From the NCBI GenBank assembly GCA_947179155.2, contig OX359278.1, positions 19,941,244 to 20,005,243 on the forward strand: 64,000 bases of DNA. The letters run 5' to 3'. This DNA comes from Hedera helix (taxonomy: Eukaryota; Streptophyta; Magnoliopsida; Apiales; Araliaceae). The translations under genes were made by a program, and so were the position numbers. Below, in pieces: positions 11,810-24,776 of this stretch (within the stretch, counting starts at the first letter, position 1; the number at the start of each line of letters is the position of its first letter). The notes beneath the pieces were generated by a model. That model was given only the letters and a program-made list of their open reading frames with translations, did no database searches and was not told the DNA's origin.

Positions 11810-14596
11810 CATGATCATAATAATCTAAGAGGCAAAATAAAAGGAGTTACATGTTGATGTAATTGACAAAGAGTTGTCTACCTATTTATTTATATATCGT
11901 TTGTTGTGTCACACAAGGCTATATACATTTGAAGTAGGATCCTTATTCTCACTAGCAAATCTTTAACTAGATTTGCCGAACTATATAAGTAGGGTAATAT
12001 AGTTTGATGAAAATAGTGGAAGACACTATTTTAAATAAAGACCTAATTTATTTTGGTAATTAATAAAACGAATGCATGTTAATGTTGTTATTAATTCACT
12101 TAAAGAATATTGCTATGTTTAATTCACTAACACTGCATAGCATAATGTATGCTAACAATTAATCGAACCGAATTGTTCGGATTGATTAAACAAATTTGAG
12201 AATAGTTCTCAATGTTGAAAAGTTAGCAAATGTCTTTAATTTATCTATTCCTACAAACGTTCTAGACTAAGCCTCTGAGGAAGAGATTGTTATTTTATGA
12301 AATGGCAAGATGATGCAAATGTGACTCCATGCATCATACTTGCATCCATAAGTATCGAGTTACAGTGTCAACACGAGAAAATGGATGCACCTACTATATT
12401 GTTGCACATCCAATAGTTGTATGATGAGCAAAGTAGGTCAACTAGATAGGAGATATCTAAGGAGCTCTTCCGATCTATAATAATCAATGGCACTACAGTA
12501 AAAGACGCATGTCCTAAAGATGATCAATTGGATTGATCAATTAGGACAAACATGTTTTGTCAAGGATGGAGAGTTGAGTCAAGATTCGATCTTACAGTCA
12601 CTCACTGACTCTAATTCACAATATGTTGTGAACTTCAAACATTAATAAGCTAGAAGTCAGTTTAACTGATTTGCTTAAATATGTTGAAGATTGTTGAGAG
12701 TCACTTTCCTTCCTAGAAAAACCAAGTCTTATTCGTAGATGAATTTTCTAAGCAGAGGAAGATAGCCAAAGGTATTTCTGAGGAGTCAAAAAGAGTAGAA
12801 GGCAAAAGAAAGGCTAAAAGAAGGACATAAATAAAAGTGATCTCGAGGGCAAAAGAGTTTGCTTTCATTGCGATAAGCTGAGACACTGGAAGAATAACTG
12901 CAAGAGAGTTGCAGTAGTTAAGTAGAAGAAGTTTAGTGAAACTTTAGCTACATATATAGATTTGTTCATAATGAAATAGAACTTTCTATAAGTCAAGTTT
13001 CTACTTAGGTATTAGAAACTGGATGGTGGTCTCACATATGCAAGTCGTTGCAGAGACTAAGCAGAAGTAGAAAGCTAAACAAATGATAAGTAATCATGTG
13101 CTGGGGAATGAAGCAAATGTTGCTGCATTAGCCATGAGAACTTATAATTTAGCACTGCCTACGGGCAAGCCTATTAAGTTAGTAAGTTGTTACTATGTTC
13201 CAGTTCTTAGAAACATTATTTTAGTTCCATGTGATGACAAGAAAGGGTTTTTGACATTATAATAATGAACAATCGTTGTTCTATTTATAATGATAATGTT
13301 TTATTTAGAACTAGTGGATTACTTAATGGATTTTGTATACTTAACTTATATGAAAAATATTCCAATTTGAACAAACTAAAAGCAAATAGATGATATGAAT
13401 CATACCTTCATGCAATACTGTTAACTCGGTCATGCTAATGAAACAAGACTAAACAAGTTGTATAAAGATAGGCTTTTAGAGCCTTTTGATTATGAATCAA
13501 TTACAACTTGTGAATCTTGTATCATAGACAATATGACTAAATCTCCATTTAGTGAACATGTAGAGTGAGTTTCAGAGTTGTTAGAGATGGTACACACAGT
13601 CGTGTGTGGGACCTATGACAACAAATGCAAGAGGAAGGTATTCATTCATTACTTTTACTGATGATTCTAGATTTCGATATATGTATTTGATGAAATACAA
13701 ATCCAAATCATTTGAAACGTTCAAAGAATTCAAAAGTGAAGTATAGAAACTAAATGCCAAAAGTATTAAAGTTCTTCGATTAGATCGAGAAGGGAATACT
13801 TAAACAGTAAGTTTCTAGATCATCTCAAGCGAAATGGTATTCTCACAGCATGGACATGGTGATGATCTATAATGAGTATTACCGATCTTCTAGTATCCTT
13901 CTAGGATTATGCTCTAGAAACGATCGCATATCTACTAAACAAGGTACCTTCAAATTCCGTCCCTAAGACTTCATATGAATCATGGATAGGGAGGAAACTA
14001 AGTCTTAAGCATGTTAAGATTTGGATTGTTCAGCTTATGTCAAAAAGGTTTGACATGATAAGCTAGGGACAAGATCTGATAAGTGTAAACTTGTGAGATA
14101 TCCTAAAGAAAGTTTAGGGTATCACTTCTATAATCTGACTAACTAAAAGGTGTTTGTTGAAACACACTGCCTTATAAGAAAAAGAAGTTTTTCCTTAAAG
14201 GGTTAGTGGGAGTAAAATAGATCTTGAAGAAGTTCAAGAACCACAAAACATTATAGATAAAGTGAAGGAATCTGTACAAGTAGATAAACCTATTGTACTA
14301 CAACCAAGTCGTAAATCTGGTTTAGTACCGAAGATACCTTAATGGTATGGATTCATCATAGATGATGATGATAAGGTACGCATCGTAGTGGATGATGATC
14401 CAGATATATACGATGAGGTATGAGTATTAGATACTCAAGAGAAATGGTCGATGACCATAAAATCCGAAATGGGTCTTTGAGAAAGACTAAAGTAGATGGC
14501 TAGGTGTAGACCTATAAGACCTGACTAATGGTAAAAAGATTTCAAACAAGGTCAATGAGTTGACTATGATGAAATTTTTTCATTAGTGAAAATGCA
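11810..14596 (+). pseudogene. Ty1/Copia gag-pol remnant
   Basis: Heavily decayed, with no long ORF but clear landmarks in Copia order. A gag zinc knuckle, CX2CX4HX4C, lies at 12860-12901 (CFHCDKLRHWKNNC). A GAG-pre-integrase block at about 13430-13567 has the TCESC and MTKSPF motifs. An integrase core follows to about 14000 (SFETFKEF-like text, then TPYE.WIGRK). Integrase C-terminus and the start of RT (text like DYDEIFS) end near 14596. It aligns with the Copia remnants at 31122-32710 and 48443-49100. RT catalytic region, RNase H and 3' LTR are missing; the sequence jumps to an unrelated Gypsy gag scrap. Confidence 0.75.
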
Positions 14597-14907
14597 ACAA
14601 GGACATGGAAATTCAGATGACCGGAGCCAACGTAGAGAAGGATCGGGAGGCCACTATGGCAAGATTCTCAGCTAGATTAAATTTGGAGATTACAGACTTA
14701 GTGGAGAGATAACATTACGTGGAATTAGAGGATATGATCCACATAATCATCAAAATTGAGAAGCAACTCAAAAGGAGAGGAAGCCAATGGCCAATCTCCA
14801 CATCAACTTCATCATGGAAGCCAAAAGCTGTAAAGAATGAGGAGAAATAAGTCTTGATCAAGTCCAAAGCAGAGCCAAAATCGGAGGTGCCTAATAGAGG
14901 TAATCAA
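14597..14907 (+). pseudogene. Gypsy gag fragment of another lineage
   Basis: One frame reads through about 100 codons with two stops. It contains EKDREATMARFSARLNLEI and later HYVELEDMIHIIIKIEKQL, a pattern typical of a plant Gypsy gag segment upstream of the zinc knuckle. It does not match the gags at 37861 or 23747. Both ends are junctions: Copia on the left, the TG of a minus-strand LTR on the right. No LTR, PBS or pol of this lineage is visible. Confidence 0.65.
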
Positions 14908-17607
14908 TGTGACGCCCTTATATTTGGGTTCCTTGAACCTCGGGTCCAGTGCTCACGATACTATTCTACCATACAATCACATCTATTCATTATCTGAATA
15001 AAATAACTTAATTACAATATTACATAACTTTCCCAGGTTCTACATACCTTTATACAATCCAAAACATTTACTTCAAGACATAATACAAAATTATTACATC
15101 CACAAAAGTATAATAACTAGACAACTACTGCTTGCTCGCTTTTTCTTTTTCCTTATCAGCTCCTGAACCTTTTGCCTGCTTGGGCTTAGTTGAAATATTA
15201 TGTTTAAACAAGAATGAGCATTAAACTAACTCAACAAGTATATAAATAAGTAGCGACCAAATATCCCAGAAATAATAAAAGAAAACTTTTTCAATTAACT
15301 TTAGCCATTCAACAATACTGCGAATAAGCTTGAAACTATAGGATAAAACTCTTTCATAAATTATTTGGATCATTAACCTTACCTGATGTACGATCAGAAG
15401 ACCAAGAACTCGTTTAGAACAATACCAATCTTAAAGATCGGTACTGCCCGACACAGTCATAAGACTTCCTTTTCTTTCTGATGTAATGTAGGGGATCAAC
15501 CCATCGTACTCTATATTGTGCACAACATAACCATCTAACATCGCAACCACGCCATAGGATTTCATATCACTCTTTACTTTTATCCCCTTTTTTTATAAGG
15601 GTTGTTCTGTTATAGCATTTCTATAGATTCTGTATGACAACAATATGGAATGGAAAGCATAATAATGAATTATCTGAAATCAACATGAATCTTAACATAT
15701 GTCTAGCCGGATAAAAATGGCATCAACCTTTCTTAAAAACAGTTCAAGAAACAATGAACTTTAGAAATACACCTAAATGCGTACATAGTATACATAACTG
15801 TTAAATGAACTACAAATATAGTTCAAATAGAATACTTGCCTCTGTCATCGGTTACTTTTACCTTTACTGCCTTATCACATTTATGACATACATATCCACA
15901 ATGTCGGTCCATGCATTAGTTACAGATATATCCCTTTACACTTACCACATTACACTTTTAATGCTTTACCTTGACATAAAAGTCATCGTTCACCTTTACA
16001 TATAACTTAACACATATCACGTTTCTTATTCATACCTCAATGCCAACCAAATTGACTATTTTTATCAATTTAAGATTTACATAACATGACTCTATCATAT
16101 AACATCAAAACACTACGCTTCGAATTAAAATAAAAAAAAAATGGGAACAGGGCACTGCGCCTCGAGGCTGAACACTACACCCCCAGCGAAATCTCCTCAT
16201 TTAACTGTGCCCCGATGCATTCTTTAATTTAAAATATCTCACCTCGGCGCTGTCTGTAGAATTTAATTTTTCCATAATTTTTCAATGTAACTCACATGTT
16301 ATTTTTGGCCATTATTTGTAAGACTTCATTCCAACACTTGATTTAGTATACATAACTCATGTAAGACTTGTCTAGGCCTTCAACAATAATATAAGTTTTC
16401 AAATAACGCTATTTTTTCGAAATTCAATTTTTAAGTTCCGACGAATGATTTTGATCGCCAAAACACACTTTTAACACTATTTACACCAAATGACCACCAA
16501 ATCAATACGAACACGTATAATTACATATAAATAAGTTATCCAACTTCATTTCACCATTTAATTCCTTAAATTGCCAAAAATAAACCTTTTGTAGGATTTT
16601 GCAAAACTTAACCTAATTTATTTTAAAACCAAACTTGAGTTCATAAACTTCATCTTCCACACACTCCATCAAAAGTTTATCTACCAACTTTTTATGCTCA
16701 TACAACACTTATATGAACCTTCCTAAACATACTACCACCTTATATTTGGTTTACATGCTCAAACTAACTTCATGCTAGGTTTTTACAAAAAAATCACGCT
16801 CTCTACATATTAAAGTATCTATCATGCCATGTAACAAGTAAATACACATAACTCCAACATGCTCACCCCTATAACTTAGGGTTTCACCATAAACCTTCAT
16901 CACAAAGTACATAATCTCCCACAAAACCGTACTTTCTAGCCACAAATACCTACATGCATGTACATATACATATATAAATCATAGATTCAAGCTAAGAAAA
17001 CCCTTAAACCTTTTATGTGCTCTTATTCTTCTTGCTAGGAAACTCCTTAAGGTTGGATGATCCACTTTGTTGTTAACTTTCAATTTCCAAAACACTTAGC
17101 TTTCAATCCTTCAAGCTCTCAAGAACTTTCTCTTTCTTTCTCTAGGAAACTCTTAACACTTAGCACATGAAATGAAGAATAAAGAAGAGTAAACCTAACT
17201 TATGTCTTGCTAAAATATTACATACATACTTGTATCTATTTTGCCTACAACTAACCATCATAGAGTTAACTTAACCATGCATCATTAGGATACCAAAGTC
17301 ATTACTTAACTTGTTAAGGATATCTTGGGCATTTCTCAAAATTGCTAGACTTTCCATTTATGGAAAGTTTTTCCTTACTTCTCATTGATTCCTTATAAGT
17401 GTACTTAGCTTGAATTTTGCTAGGTAATCTAACTAGCTCAGTTCAACTCCAATTGTGCTAGTTTCACGTGGTTCCATTTTATTTTTTATTCTAAAATCAA
17501 ATAACACATAATTTGCAAACAACAAAACATCTATCAGATTTCAAAATTTTATTTTCATTATTTATTTACAATTTTTATAAGATTTACCGAAAATACGGAT
17601 CATTGCA
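14908..17607 (-). mobile_element. 3' LTR of minus-strand Gypsy
   Basis: About 2.7 kb; plus-strand text runs from TGTGACGCCC to CATTGCA. Just outside, the minus strand has a purine run AAGGAGAGAATAA (17608-17620), the PPT. GC-rich words at about 16149-16258; a weaker copy of the conserved LTR hairpin at 15215-15233; the TGATC box at 15491-15505. No credible ORF. Confidence 0.8.
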
Positions 17608-19481
17608 TTATTCTCTCCTTATAAGGATTCCGTACCCGAAATCACTAATAAAAAGTTACATAAATAGATTAGGATAATTCTTTTTTATTTTCTCTTTGAG
17701 TTCCCATGTTGCTTCCTCAACATTGTGATTTTTCCATACTACCTTTACAGAAGGTATTACCTTATTTCTTAAAATCTGTTCTTTCATGTTAATTATTTGA
17801 ACAGGGGTTTCTTCATACATTAAATCCTTCTCAACTTATATAGGTTCATATTCTAATATATGCTTATAATCTAGCTTATAAGGCCTCAATACCGATACGT
17901 GAAACACATTGTTAATATGCTCCAACTTTGTAAGTAAAGCTACCGCGTAAGCTACCTCTCCTATCCCTTTTAGCACTTCAAACGATCCAATAAATCTCGG
18001 ACTTAGCTTTCTCTTTTTTCCAAATCTTATCTTCCCTTTCCACGGAGATACCTTTAAAAACACATATGACCCTATGTCAAAATCTCTCTTCTGTCGATGC
18101 AAGTCTACATACTTCTTCTGCTTGTCTTGTGCTACTATGAGCCTTGATCTTATCACAATGATAATTTCAGCCGTCTGTTGAACTATTTTTGATCCCAATA
18201 ACTTACGTTCTCCCATCTCATCCTAACACAGAAGTTTTCTGCACTTCCTTCCATACAATGCCTCATAAGGCAACATACTAATACTTAATGATAATTTTTG
18301 TTATATGAAAATTTAACTAATGGTAAATGGTCATCCCAATTACCACTGAAATCCATAACGCATGCTCTCAGCATATCTTCTAACGTTTAAATTGTCCTTT
18401 CACTTTGACCGTCTATTTGAGGATGATACGTTGTACTCAACCTTAATTACGTTCCCATACGCTCTTGAAAACTCTTCCAAAATTTTGATGTGAACCGCCG
18501 ATCTCAATTTGAAACAATCGACACCGGGACTCTATGTCTAGATATAATCTCTTTCGCATACCGCTTTGTTAACTGATCCATATTAAATCTGATCTTGATT
18601 GGCAAGAAGTGTGTTAACTTCGTTAATCAATCCACTATCACTCATATCGCGTCATATCCTTTCTGAGTAGTTGGAAGTCCCACCACAAAATCCATTGTAA
18701 TGTGCTCCCATTTTCATTCTGGAATCTCTAAGGGTTATAACAAACCACTAAGCCTATGATGTTTTGCCTTAACCCTTTGACAAGTTAGGCATCTGCTGAC
18801 ACACTCTGTAACGTCTTTCTTCATATTAGGCTACCAAAACTATTGACAAAGATTTTGATACATCTTCGCACTACCCGAATGAATTGAATATCTTGAATTG
18901 TATGCCTCCTATAAAACTTCTTCTTTCAATTCGGATACGAACGACACCCATACTCAAACTTTTGAATCTTAGCAATCTGCTACCATCTAATTTGAACTTA
19001 GCCTCTTATCCCTTGGATATACGTTCTTTTATTCTGCCACATTCCTCATCTTGAACTTGAGCTTCTTTTACTCTATCCAATAATGTTGGATGAGCCTCTA
19101 CAATATACAATTTCTCTTCCGACTTCATCGGATACGTTACCTCTAATTCCATTCGTTCCATTTCTCTTATTAGCTCTTCCTGAGTAGTCAACATTTTTAA
19201 TCTTTCTCGACACCTCCTACTCAAGGCGTCGGGCACCACATTAGCCTTCCCCAGGTGATATAAAATTTCATAATCGAAATATTTGATTAATTCTAACCAC
19301 CTCATCTGCCTCATATTAAGTTCCATTTGAGTGAAAATACACTTCATACTTTTATGATTCGTGTATATCTCATATTTCTCTCCATATAAATAATGTCTCC
19401 ACATCTTTAAGGTAAAAACCACTACTGCCAATTCTAAATCATGGGTAGGATAACCCTTTTCATAGTCCTTTAGTTGTCTTG

Positions 19482-19486
19482 ACGCG
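19482..19486. repeat. TSD (ACGCG), left
   Basis: ACGCG before TGTTGAG; repeated at 21044-21048 after ATTATCA. Removing the insert and one copy restores the RNase H reading frame. Confidence 0.85.
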
Positions 19487-21043
19487 TGTTGAGTATTTTG
19501 TATATGAATATATGCATGCAATTATACACGGTCAACAAGTAATAAAGTGATAAAGTAGAGTGTCGAACCCATAGGGAATTAAATAATAATAATTACCAAA
19601 CACTAATTTAATATCAAATTAATTCTATTTAAACAATCTCAATTTAATTATAAAATAAACTAATCAAAATTACTAACTAAATTAAACTAATAAAAATGAT
19701 GAAATTAAATTAAAATAGTTAAGATCACAATTTATCCCAATGCTTCATTTAAATCTCTTTATTCTCTTTTTAACTAATTAACTATATAGAATTGTTAACT
19801 GAGATTTCATAACTATTTACTAACCTTTTTCAAGAATTAATAAAAAGATTTATTGCAATTAAGTTACTATATTTCTATGCAACATAATTTAAAATAAACT
19901 CATTAAGATCAAACTCTCAACAAAGTTACATGTGGCATATAGGTATCTTCATCCTATACACTATTATGCTACTCTTCCTAGAAAGAATCAACAAATTCAC
20001 ATGTTATCATATCCGGATCTAATCCTAGAATTCCTTTTACAATTCCTTCTAAGATATCACAATTAATTATTGCGCAAATAATTATACATGAATGCATAAA
20101 ATATGATAAACAACTCATATATAATCATCGATAATTAAAAAGAAAATAAATTAAATTAAACTACACATTGGGTTCAATTGCAATCTCAAATAAAAATTAA
20201 CTCATAATTAAATAATAAACTAACCACTAATAATTCAACATCTCAAAATTACAAAAATAAAAGAGAAAGAAAATAAATCAAATCTGTGTTGATATCCATC
20301 TGTCACTTGGATCACAGTCTCCAATCTCCAAGCTCCGCCTTCAATTATTGGATCATTCGCGTTAAATATTTGCTGCTAAAACTACTCCTAAATTACTCTA
20401 ATAATCTGCTATTCTATGTTAATATATTCTAATCTATGTTAAAAGTACTGAATATAATAGCTACATAGTATATTTATAGGAGTACAATAATAATCCTACG
20501 CTAATGTGGAAAATAAATCCAATTTGGAATCAAATTAATGCACAAATTCGCGAATAATCTGCTTCTCCAGCATTTCTGCGTCGGCCAAACGTGGCGTTGA
20601 CTTCAGTCAACGCGCGCACAAACCAGCCTAGGTCGCGCATGGCGCCAGCTTTGTTTCCTCATGTTAATTGAAACGATGCCGTATCTCTGAAGCTTCCGCA
20701 AAAATAGCCAGTCGCGCATTGCGCGGATGCCCTTAACTGCCAGACACAAAAAACGTTGTCGTTTAATCTCCGTGCTGTTGATTCTGTAACCGCACCATGC
20801 GCCCGGCTAAGTTGATTTATTTACAATTATGCCATCCAACTTGTAAAAATTACACCTTTGCCATTTCTCTTATATTTTCCTACAAAATTGAATATAAATT
20901 AATTTAAAATAATATAAAAATACTAAAAATAATAAATACACATAAGATTAAATAAATTACCTAAAATCAATTAAAATACTTAAAAACTAACAAATAATTA
21001 AGCCTAAAAATATGTAATAAATAGGTATAAAAGCCCATTATCA
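19487..21043 (-). mobile_element. Solo LTR, 1,557 bp
   Basis: TG...CA-bounded segment with a 5-bp TSD and no internal ORF, PBS or repeated ends, so a solo LTR left by LTR-LTR recombination. On the minus strand it begins TGATAATGGGC and ends with a block containing GACCGTGTATAATTGCATGC, like plant Tat/Ogre-type Gypsy LTRs; the lineage and strand are inferred from that. Contains GC-rich words at 20611-20800. Confidence 0.85.
20611..20800. repeat. GC-rich words in solo LTR
   Basis: CGCATGGCGCC, CGCATTGCGCGG (20715-20726) and CGCACCATGCGCC within AT-rich LTR sequence. The second is identical to a word repeated in the Copia leader at 2304-2535. Confidence 0.75.
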
Positions 21044-21048
21044 ACGCG
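21044..21048. repeat. TSD (ACGCG), right
   Basis: Matches 19482-19486. Confidence 0.85.
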
Positions 21049-22061
21049 TACGCTATGCCATTATCGTGTTGCATTAAAACACAACCAAGTCCCTTATGCG
21101 ATGTGTCACTATACACCATGAAACCTCCTGTATCATCAAGTAGTGATAACACAGGTACCTCGCTCAAATTTTTCTTGAGTTCTATAGAACTCTCATAGCA
21201 TTTCTCCGTCCAAACAAACTTTATAATTTTTCTTGTCAAATTCGTCAAAAGGTCCTGACAACTTCAAAAAATCCTTGATGAATCTTCTATAATATCCTGT
21301 TAATCCAAGAAAATTTCGTACCTCCGTTGGTGTCTTCGGCTGCTCCCAGTTAATTACTGCTTCAACTTTTACTGGATCTACTGATATTCCATCTTGATAA
21401 ATCACGTGGCCCAAAAATTGCACCCTATCCATCCAAAATTCACACTTTGAAAACTTCTCATACAACTTTGTTTTCCTTAGTGTTTCCAACACTACTCTCA
21501 AATGTTCAGCATGAACCTCTTGAGTCTTCGAATAGGCTAGAATATCATTGATGCACACCACTACGAACTTGTCCAAGTACTGCTTGAATACTCTATTCAT
21601 TAAATCCATAAATGTGGCTGGCGCATTTGTCAAACTAAATGATATCAATAAGAACTCGTAATAATCATAACGAGTCCTAAATACTGTCTTAGGTACATCC
21701 TCAAGTCTCACCTTTAATTAGTGATAATTAGTCCTCAAATCTATCTTCGAGAAATACCTTGCTCCTTTTAACTGATCAAACAAATCATCGATCCTGGGCA
21801 ATGGGTACTTGTTTTTTATAGTCACTTTGTTCAACTCCCTATAGTCGATACAAAACCTTAGTGATCGGTCTTTCTTCTTTACAAATAGCACTGGTACCTC
21901 CCACGAAGACACACTCGCTTGAATATACTTCTTGTCCAATAATTCTTGCAGTTGAACCATTAATTCTTTCAATTTGACTGGAGTCATTCTGTAAGGTACC
22001 TTCAAAACTAGCACTGTCCCTGATACTGGGTCTATTAAAACTAGATCTCTTTTTCTGGCAG

Positions 22062-23747
22062 AAGACCTAACAATTTATCTTGAAATAATGACCATATTCA
22101 TTGACTATCGGTATTTGTCCCATTTCTGATCCCATTATTTGAGTATCAACAACTTGAGTCAAATATCCAACACATCATTTCCTTAACAACTTTTTGGCCT
22201 GCATTATCGTCAAACAACAAGACTGCCTTGGCAACTTACTACCATAAAATACTACCTTAGACTTATTAGGAGTCTGAAAGTTCAGACATTTCTTTTGACA
22301 ATCAATCACTGCACCATGGTTATATAGCCAATCCATTCCAAGTACTACGTCAAACTCTCCTAATCAAATAGGAACTAAGTCGATTGTAAACTTATGCCCT
22401 CTCATCTCCATACAACAATTCCGATGAATATTCTCTACCCGAATTACTTCCTTATTCACTACTTCTATATTTAAAATATTTTATAACTTTACTCGGGGTA
22501 AATTCAATCTCTTTGCAAACTCATCAGACACAAATGAGCAAGTAGCACTCAAATCAAATAATACATAAGCATTTATATTATTGATAGGAATGATACCTGA
22601 TACCACATCTTTCGATGCCACCGCATCTTGAACTGTCATATTGAACGTGCATGATGTCGGCCTTCCCGACTAAGTTGGTCTGCTAATCGCAAGCTTCCCA
22701 CTGCTGTTACATTTGCTTTCACTTCCTCCTTCAACTTTTTTTCTTAGGATAATCTTTTATTTGATTATTTAAATCTCCACAACTGAAACATCCTTTGCTC
22801 AATTTTGGGGTAAGATAGTTAAGTGCAATGTGCCACTCTTGACCGCACCTATAACATATGTTCTTTCCTTTCAAAAATACTCTCAAGTGACCCTTTCCAC
22901 AAATGCCACACGCTTCCAATTTCTTTTTTTGCTCCCCTTGCTTATTCCTAGAGTTTTTGTCGTTGTTGTTCCATTTTCGCTTATTGGAGTTATTTTTTCC
23001 ACTGCTTCCTTCTCTATTAACTCCATCACTTTTCTTTCCACGTTTATCTTGCTTATACATTATTAAGACCTCGTTGTCTCCTTTGGCTAAGATAGCCTTC
23101 TCCAACATCCCAATAAAAGTTCTGATCTAAAACATTAAAATCCTACTGTAAATCCAATGCTTCAATTCTTGTTCGAAACGCTTCGCTTTTCTTTGTTCAG
23201 TATCCACCTGATGTGGAACAAACCTTGTCAATTCATTAAACTTAGCAGCATATTTGGCCACCCTCACGGTATCTTGTTTTAACTCTAGGAATTTCACTTC
23301 CGTCATGTCTTGCGTAATCGGAGAAAAGAATGCCTCGAAGAACAGTTCTTTAAATCTCTCCCATGGCGCTACTCTCCCTCCTAGTCTTCTCTTGTTGGCT
23401 CCCTATCGATAGTTGACTTATTCCTTTAATATAAAGGTAGCAAAGGCAATTTTCTGTTTCTTTGCCTCGTTAGCTACATCAAAAATATTTTCCATCTCAA
23501 TCACCCATGTTTGGGCCATTATCGGATTAGTAGTTCCCTTAAACTCTGGGGGTCCTACCGCTTTGAAATCTTTAAAAGTAGCAATACGACCAGTTGGAGG
23601 TTAAACAACTACAGGGTTTAGATTCCTGTTCTAAAATGCTCCTATCAACAAATCCACAAATTGCTGCATAAGATTAACTGGCTCCTCTGGAACACATACT
23701 GACTCCTTCGGCGGAGGTTGAACATTCTGCCTTCGTCTAGGCGGTAT
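22062..23747 (-). pseudogene. Gypsy gag-protease (decayed)
   Basis: The start region aligns with the gag at 37861 (PPRR..., FVDLL), but the initiator ATG is ATA (23745-23747). The capsid-like region has stops but keeps FKDFKAVGPPEFKGT and VKFLELKQD. The nucleocapsid part is open at about 23108-22731, with Lys/Asn-rich linker and knuckles CGICGKGHLRVFL..., CYRCGQEWHIALN and CFSCGDLNNQIKDY that have lost several His/Cys. In the protease the catalytic Asp-Ser-Gly reads Asp-Leu-Ser near 22545. FDVVLGMDWL is intact near 22340. Non-functional. Confidence 0.85.
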
Positions 23748-24098
23748 TTTTGTTCATGATTATTATTTTATTATTTACATATCACATTTTAATATTAACT
23801 TAAACACATAGCCATCTCAAAACACATCAAATAACTGAGTTTATATTCATATGCATTTTGACTAGTGTCGAGCACCTTACATCACATAAATCATATTGTT
23901 ATAAACATTTCTATCTCTTTAGACCACAAAAGCCAAGATTTACATTACATAACCCTAAATAACAAAATAGGGCTTCCCCCCTTATACAAAAGATGGGGTA
24001 CATAACACTATCTATCCCAGTTTATAACAAAAAACTAGAGATTTATATTGCATACACACATAGATATATATACAACCATACACATTTACTAAAGCCAT
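23748..24098 (-). mobile_element. Non-coding spacer between extra ORF and gag
   Basis: No ORF. It occupies the same place as 37512-37860 in the 13.6-kb element, between the stop of the upstream ORF and the gag start. Confidence 0.7.
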
Positions 24099-24149
24099 TT
24101 ACAGATACATTCCACGCTGAACTGCTTCTTCATACTCCTCATTTATGAT
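24099..24149 (-). pseudogene. C-terminus of upstream extra ORF
   Basis: Minus-strand codons give IINEEYEEAVQRGMYL followed by TAA (24099-24101). The ORF at 36654-37511 ends IGDEEYDDAIRRGMRIQ. EEY, A and RGM are identical and the DD/EE and I/V changes are conservative, at the same position relative to gag. The rest is lost at the Copia junction. This shows the extra ORF is shared by two distinct Gypsy elements. Confidence 0.75.
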
Positions 24150-24411
24150 ATTTATCATTTACTTATTCATGATTAATTAGTTGAATTGATTAAATGAAAA
24201 AATCCATAGTTTTGGAGTAATGCTTTTAGAATTATTATGTTGATTATGCTAATGAGATCTAAATTCAAGGTAGCTCAAAATTAAAATGTTCCTAATCATG
24301 GGATCACTAAAATGGAGATTGGTGAATTCGAATAAATTAATACATATTATGCTTGCTCTTTTGAACATGATGATTGATCTCATAATCATTTGTGTGGAGA
24401 CACTAAAACAA
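24150..24411 (+). mobile_element. Copia LTR fragment
   Basis: Aligns with 50420-50665 of the Copia 3' LTR (TATTCATGATTAATTAG..., CTCATAATCATTTGTGTGG, ACACTAAAACAA). Homology stops abruptly after CACTAAAACAA, where DNA-transposon sequence begins. Possibly the 5' LTR of the Copia element that resumes at 31122. Confidence 0.8.
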
Positions 24412-24449
24412 GTATGTCAGTACAAAAAAATGGGTAAGTCTGACAGAAT

Positions 24450-24720
24450 TATTTTCTACGGACTACGTTTTGTCATAATTAACGTTATACCGACGGAATA
24501 TTCCATTAAGGATAATTCCCTCGTAAGTAAATTATAATCAACGAAAATCTGTCGGAGCGAACAAGGACTTTTTGGCACCAACGTTCCCGCCAGCGCCAAG
24601 ATAATGCTCGACGGAATTCGATTAATGCTGACGGAATATCCGTCGAAAATAATTTAATTAAGAAGGACCTATTTTCGATGGAATTCCATCGAAAATAATT
24701 CTTTTTAATCCCTGGCAGAG
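24450..24720. repeat. CACTA subterminal-like repeats (left)
   Basis: Repeated short words in both orientations: GACGGAATATTCC, CGACGGAATTCG, GACGGAATATCCGTCGAAAAT, GATGGAATTCCATCGAAAAT; another, AACGGAATTCCCGACGAAAT, is near 25206. Clustered inverted words of this type are typical of CACTA ends and bind the transposase. Confidence 0.6.
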
Positions 24721-24776
24721 ACTGATCAGTTCATTTTATTCTCTTACACTCTCTCCTCGACCAAATTTGTTGCATC

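Larger units (their letters stand above)
17656..22061 (-). pseudogene. Gypsy pol: RT, RNase H, integrase, chromodomain (decayed)
   Basis: RT (22061-21193) contains RELNKVTIKNKYPLPRIDDL and KIDLRT, then a stop, then the catalytic block. The usual VFIDDIL reads VCINDIL, so the first Asp of the DD pair is Asn and the RT would be inactive. RNase H begins at about 21190 (VYSDTSHKGLGCVLMQ), is cut by a 1,557-bp solo LTR after the codons for IAYA, and resumes at 19481 (SRQLKDYEKGYPTHDLEL) to 19006. The integrase (19005-18217) has many stops. The integrase C-terminus is open from 18216 (VSPWKGKIRFGKK, FHVSVLRPYK), and the chromodomain (WKNHNVEEATWEL) runs to the stop at 17656-17658. Confidence 0.85.
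14908..24149 (-). mobile_element. Ty3/Gypsy element, minus strand, 5' truncated
   Basis: In minus-strand order: tail of an extra ORF (24149-24099), gag-protease (from 23747), RT, RNase H, integrase, chromodomain (to 17656), PPT (17620-17608), 3' LTR (17607-14908). The 5' LTR, PBS and most of the extra ORF are missing at the junction with Copia LTR sequence near 24150. It is a relative of 32716-46279 but more decayed, and carries a solo LTR in its RNase H. The TSD cannot be tested because one end is gone. Confidence 0.85.

Noticed and set aside
22830..23130. Plus-strand hydrophobic ORFs opposite the minus-strand gag; likewise the minus-strand ORFs at 38403-39182 opposite the 37861 gag
   Set aside because: Antisense shadows of Lys/Asn-rich gag codons.
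24401..24411. CACTAAAACAA as the left terminus of the CACTA element
   Set aside because: The same bases occur in the uninterrupted Copia LTR near 50655, so they belong to the Copia flank.
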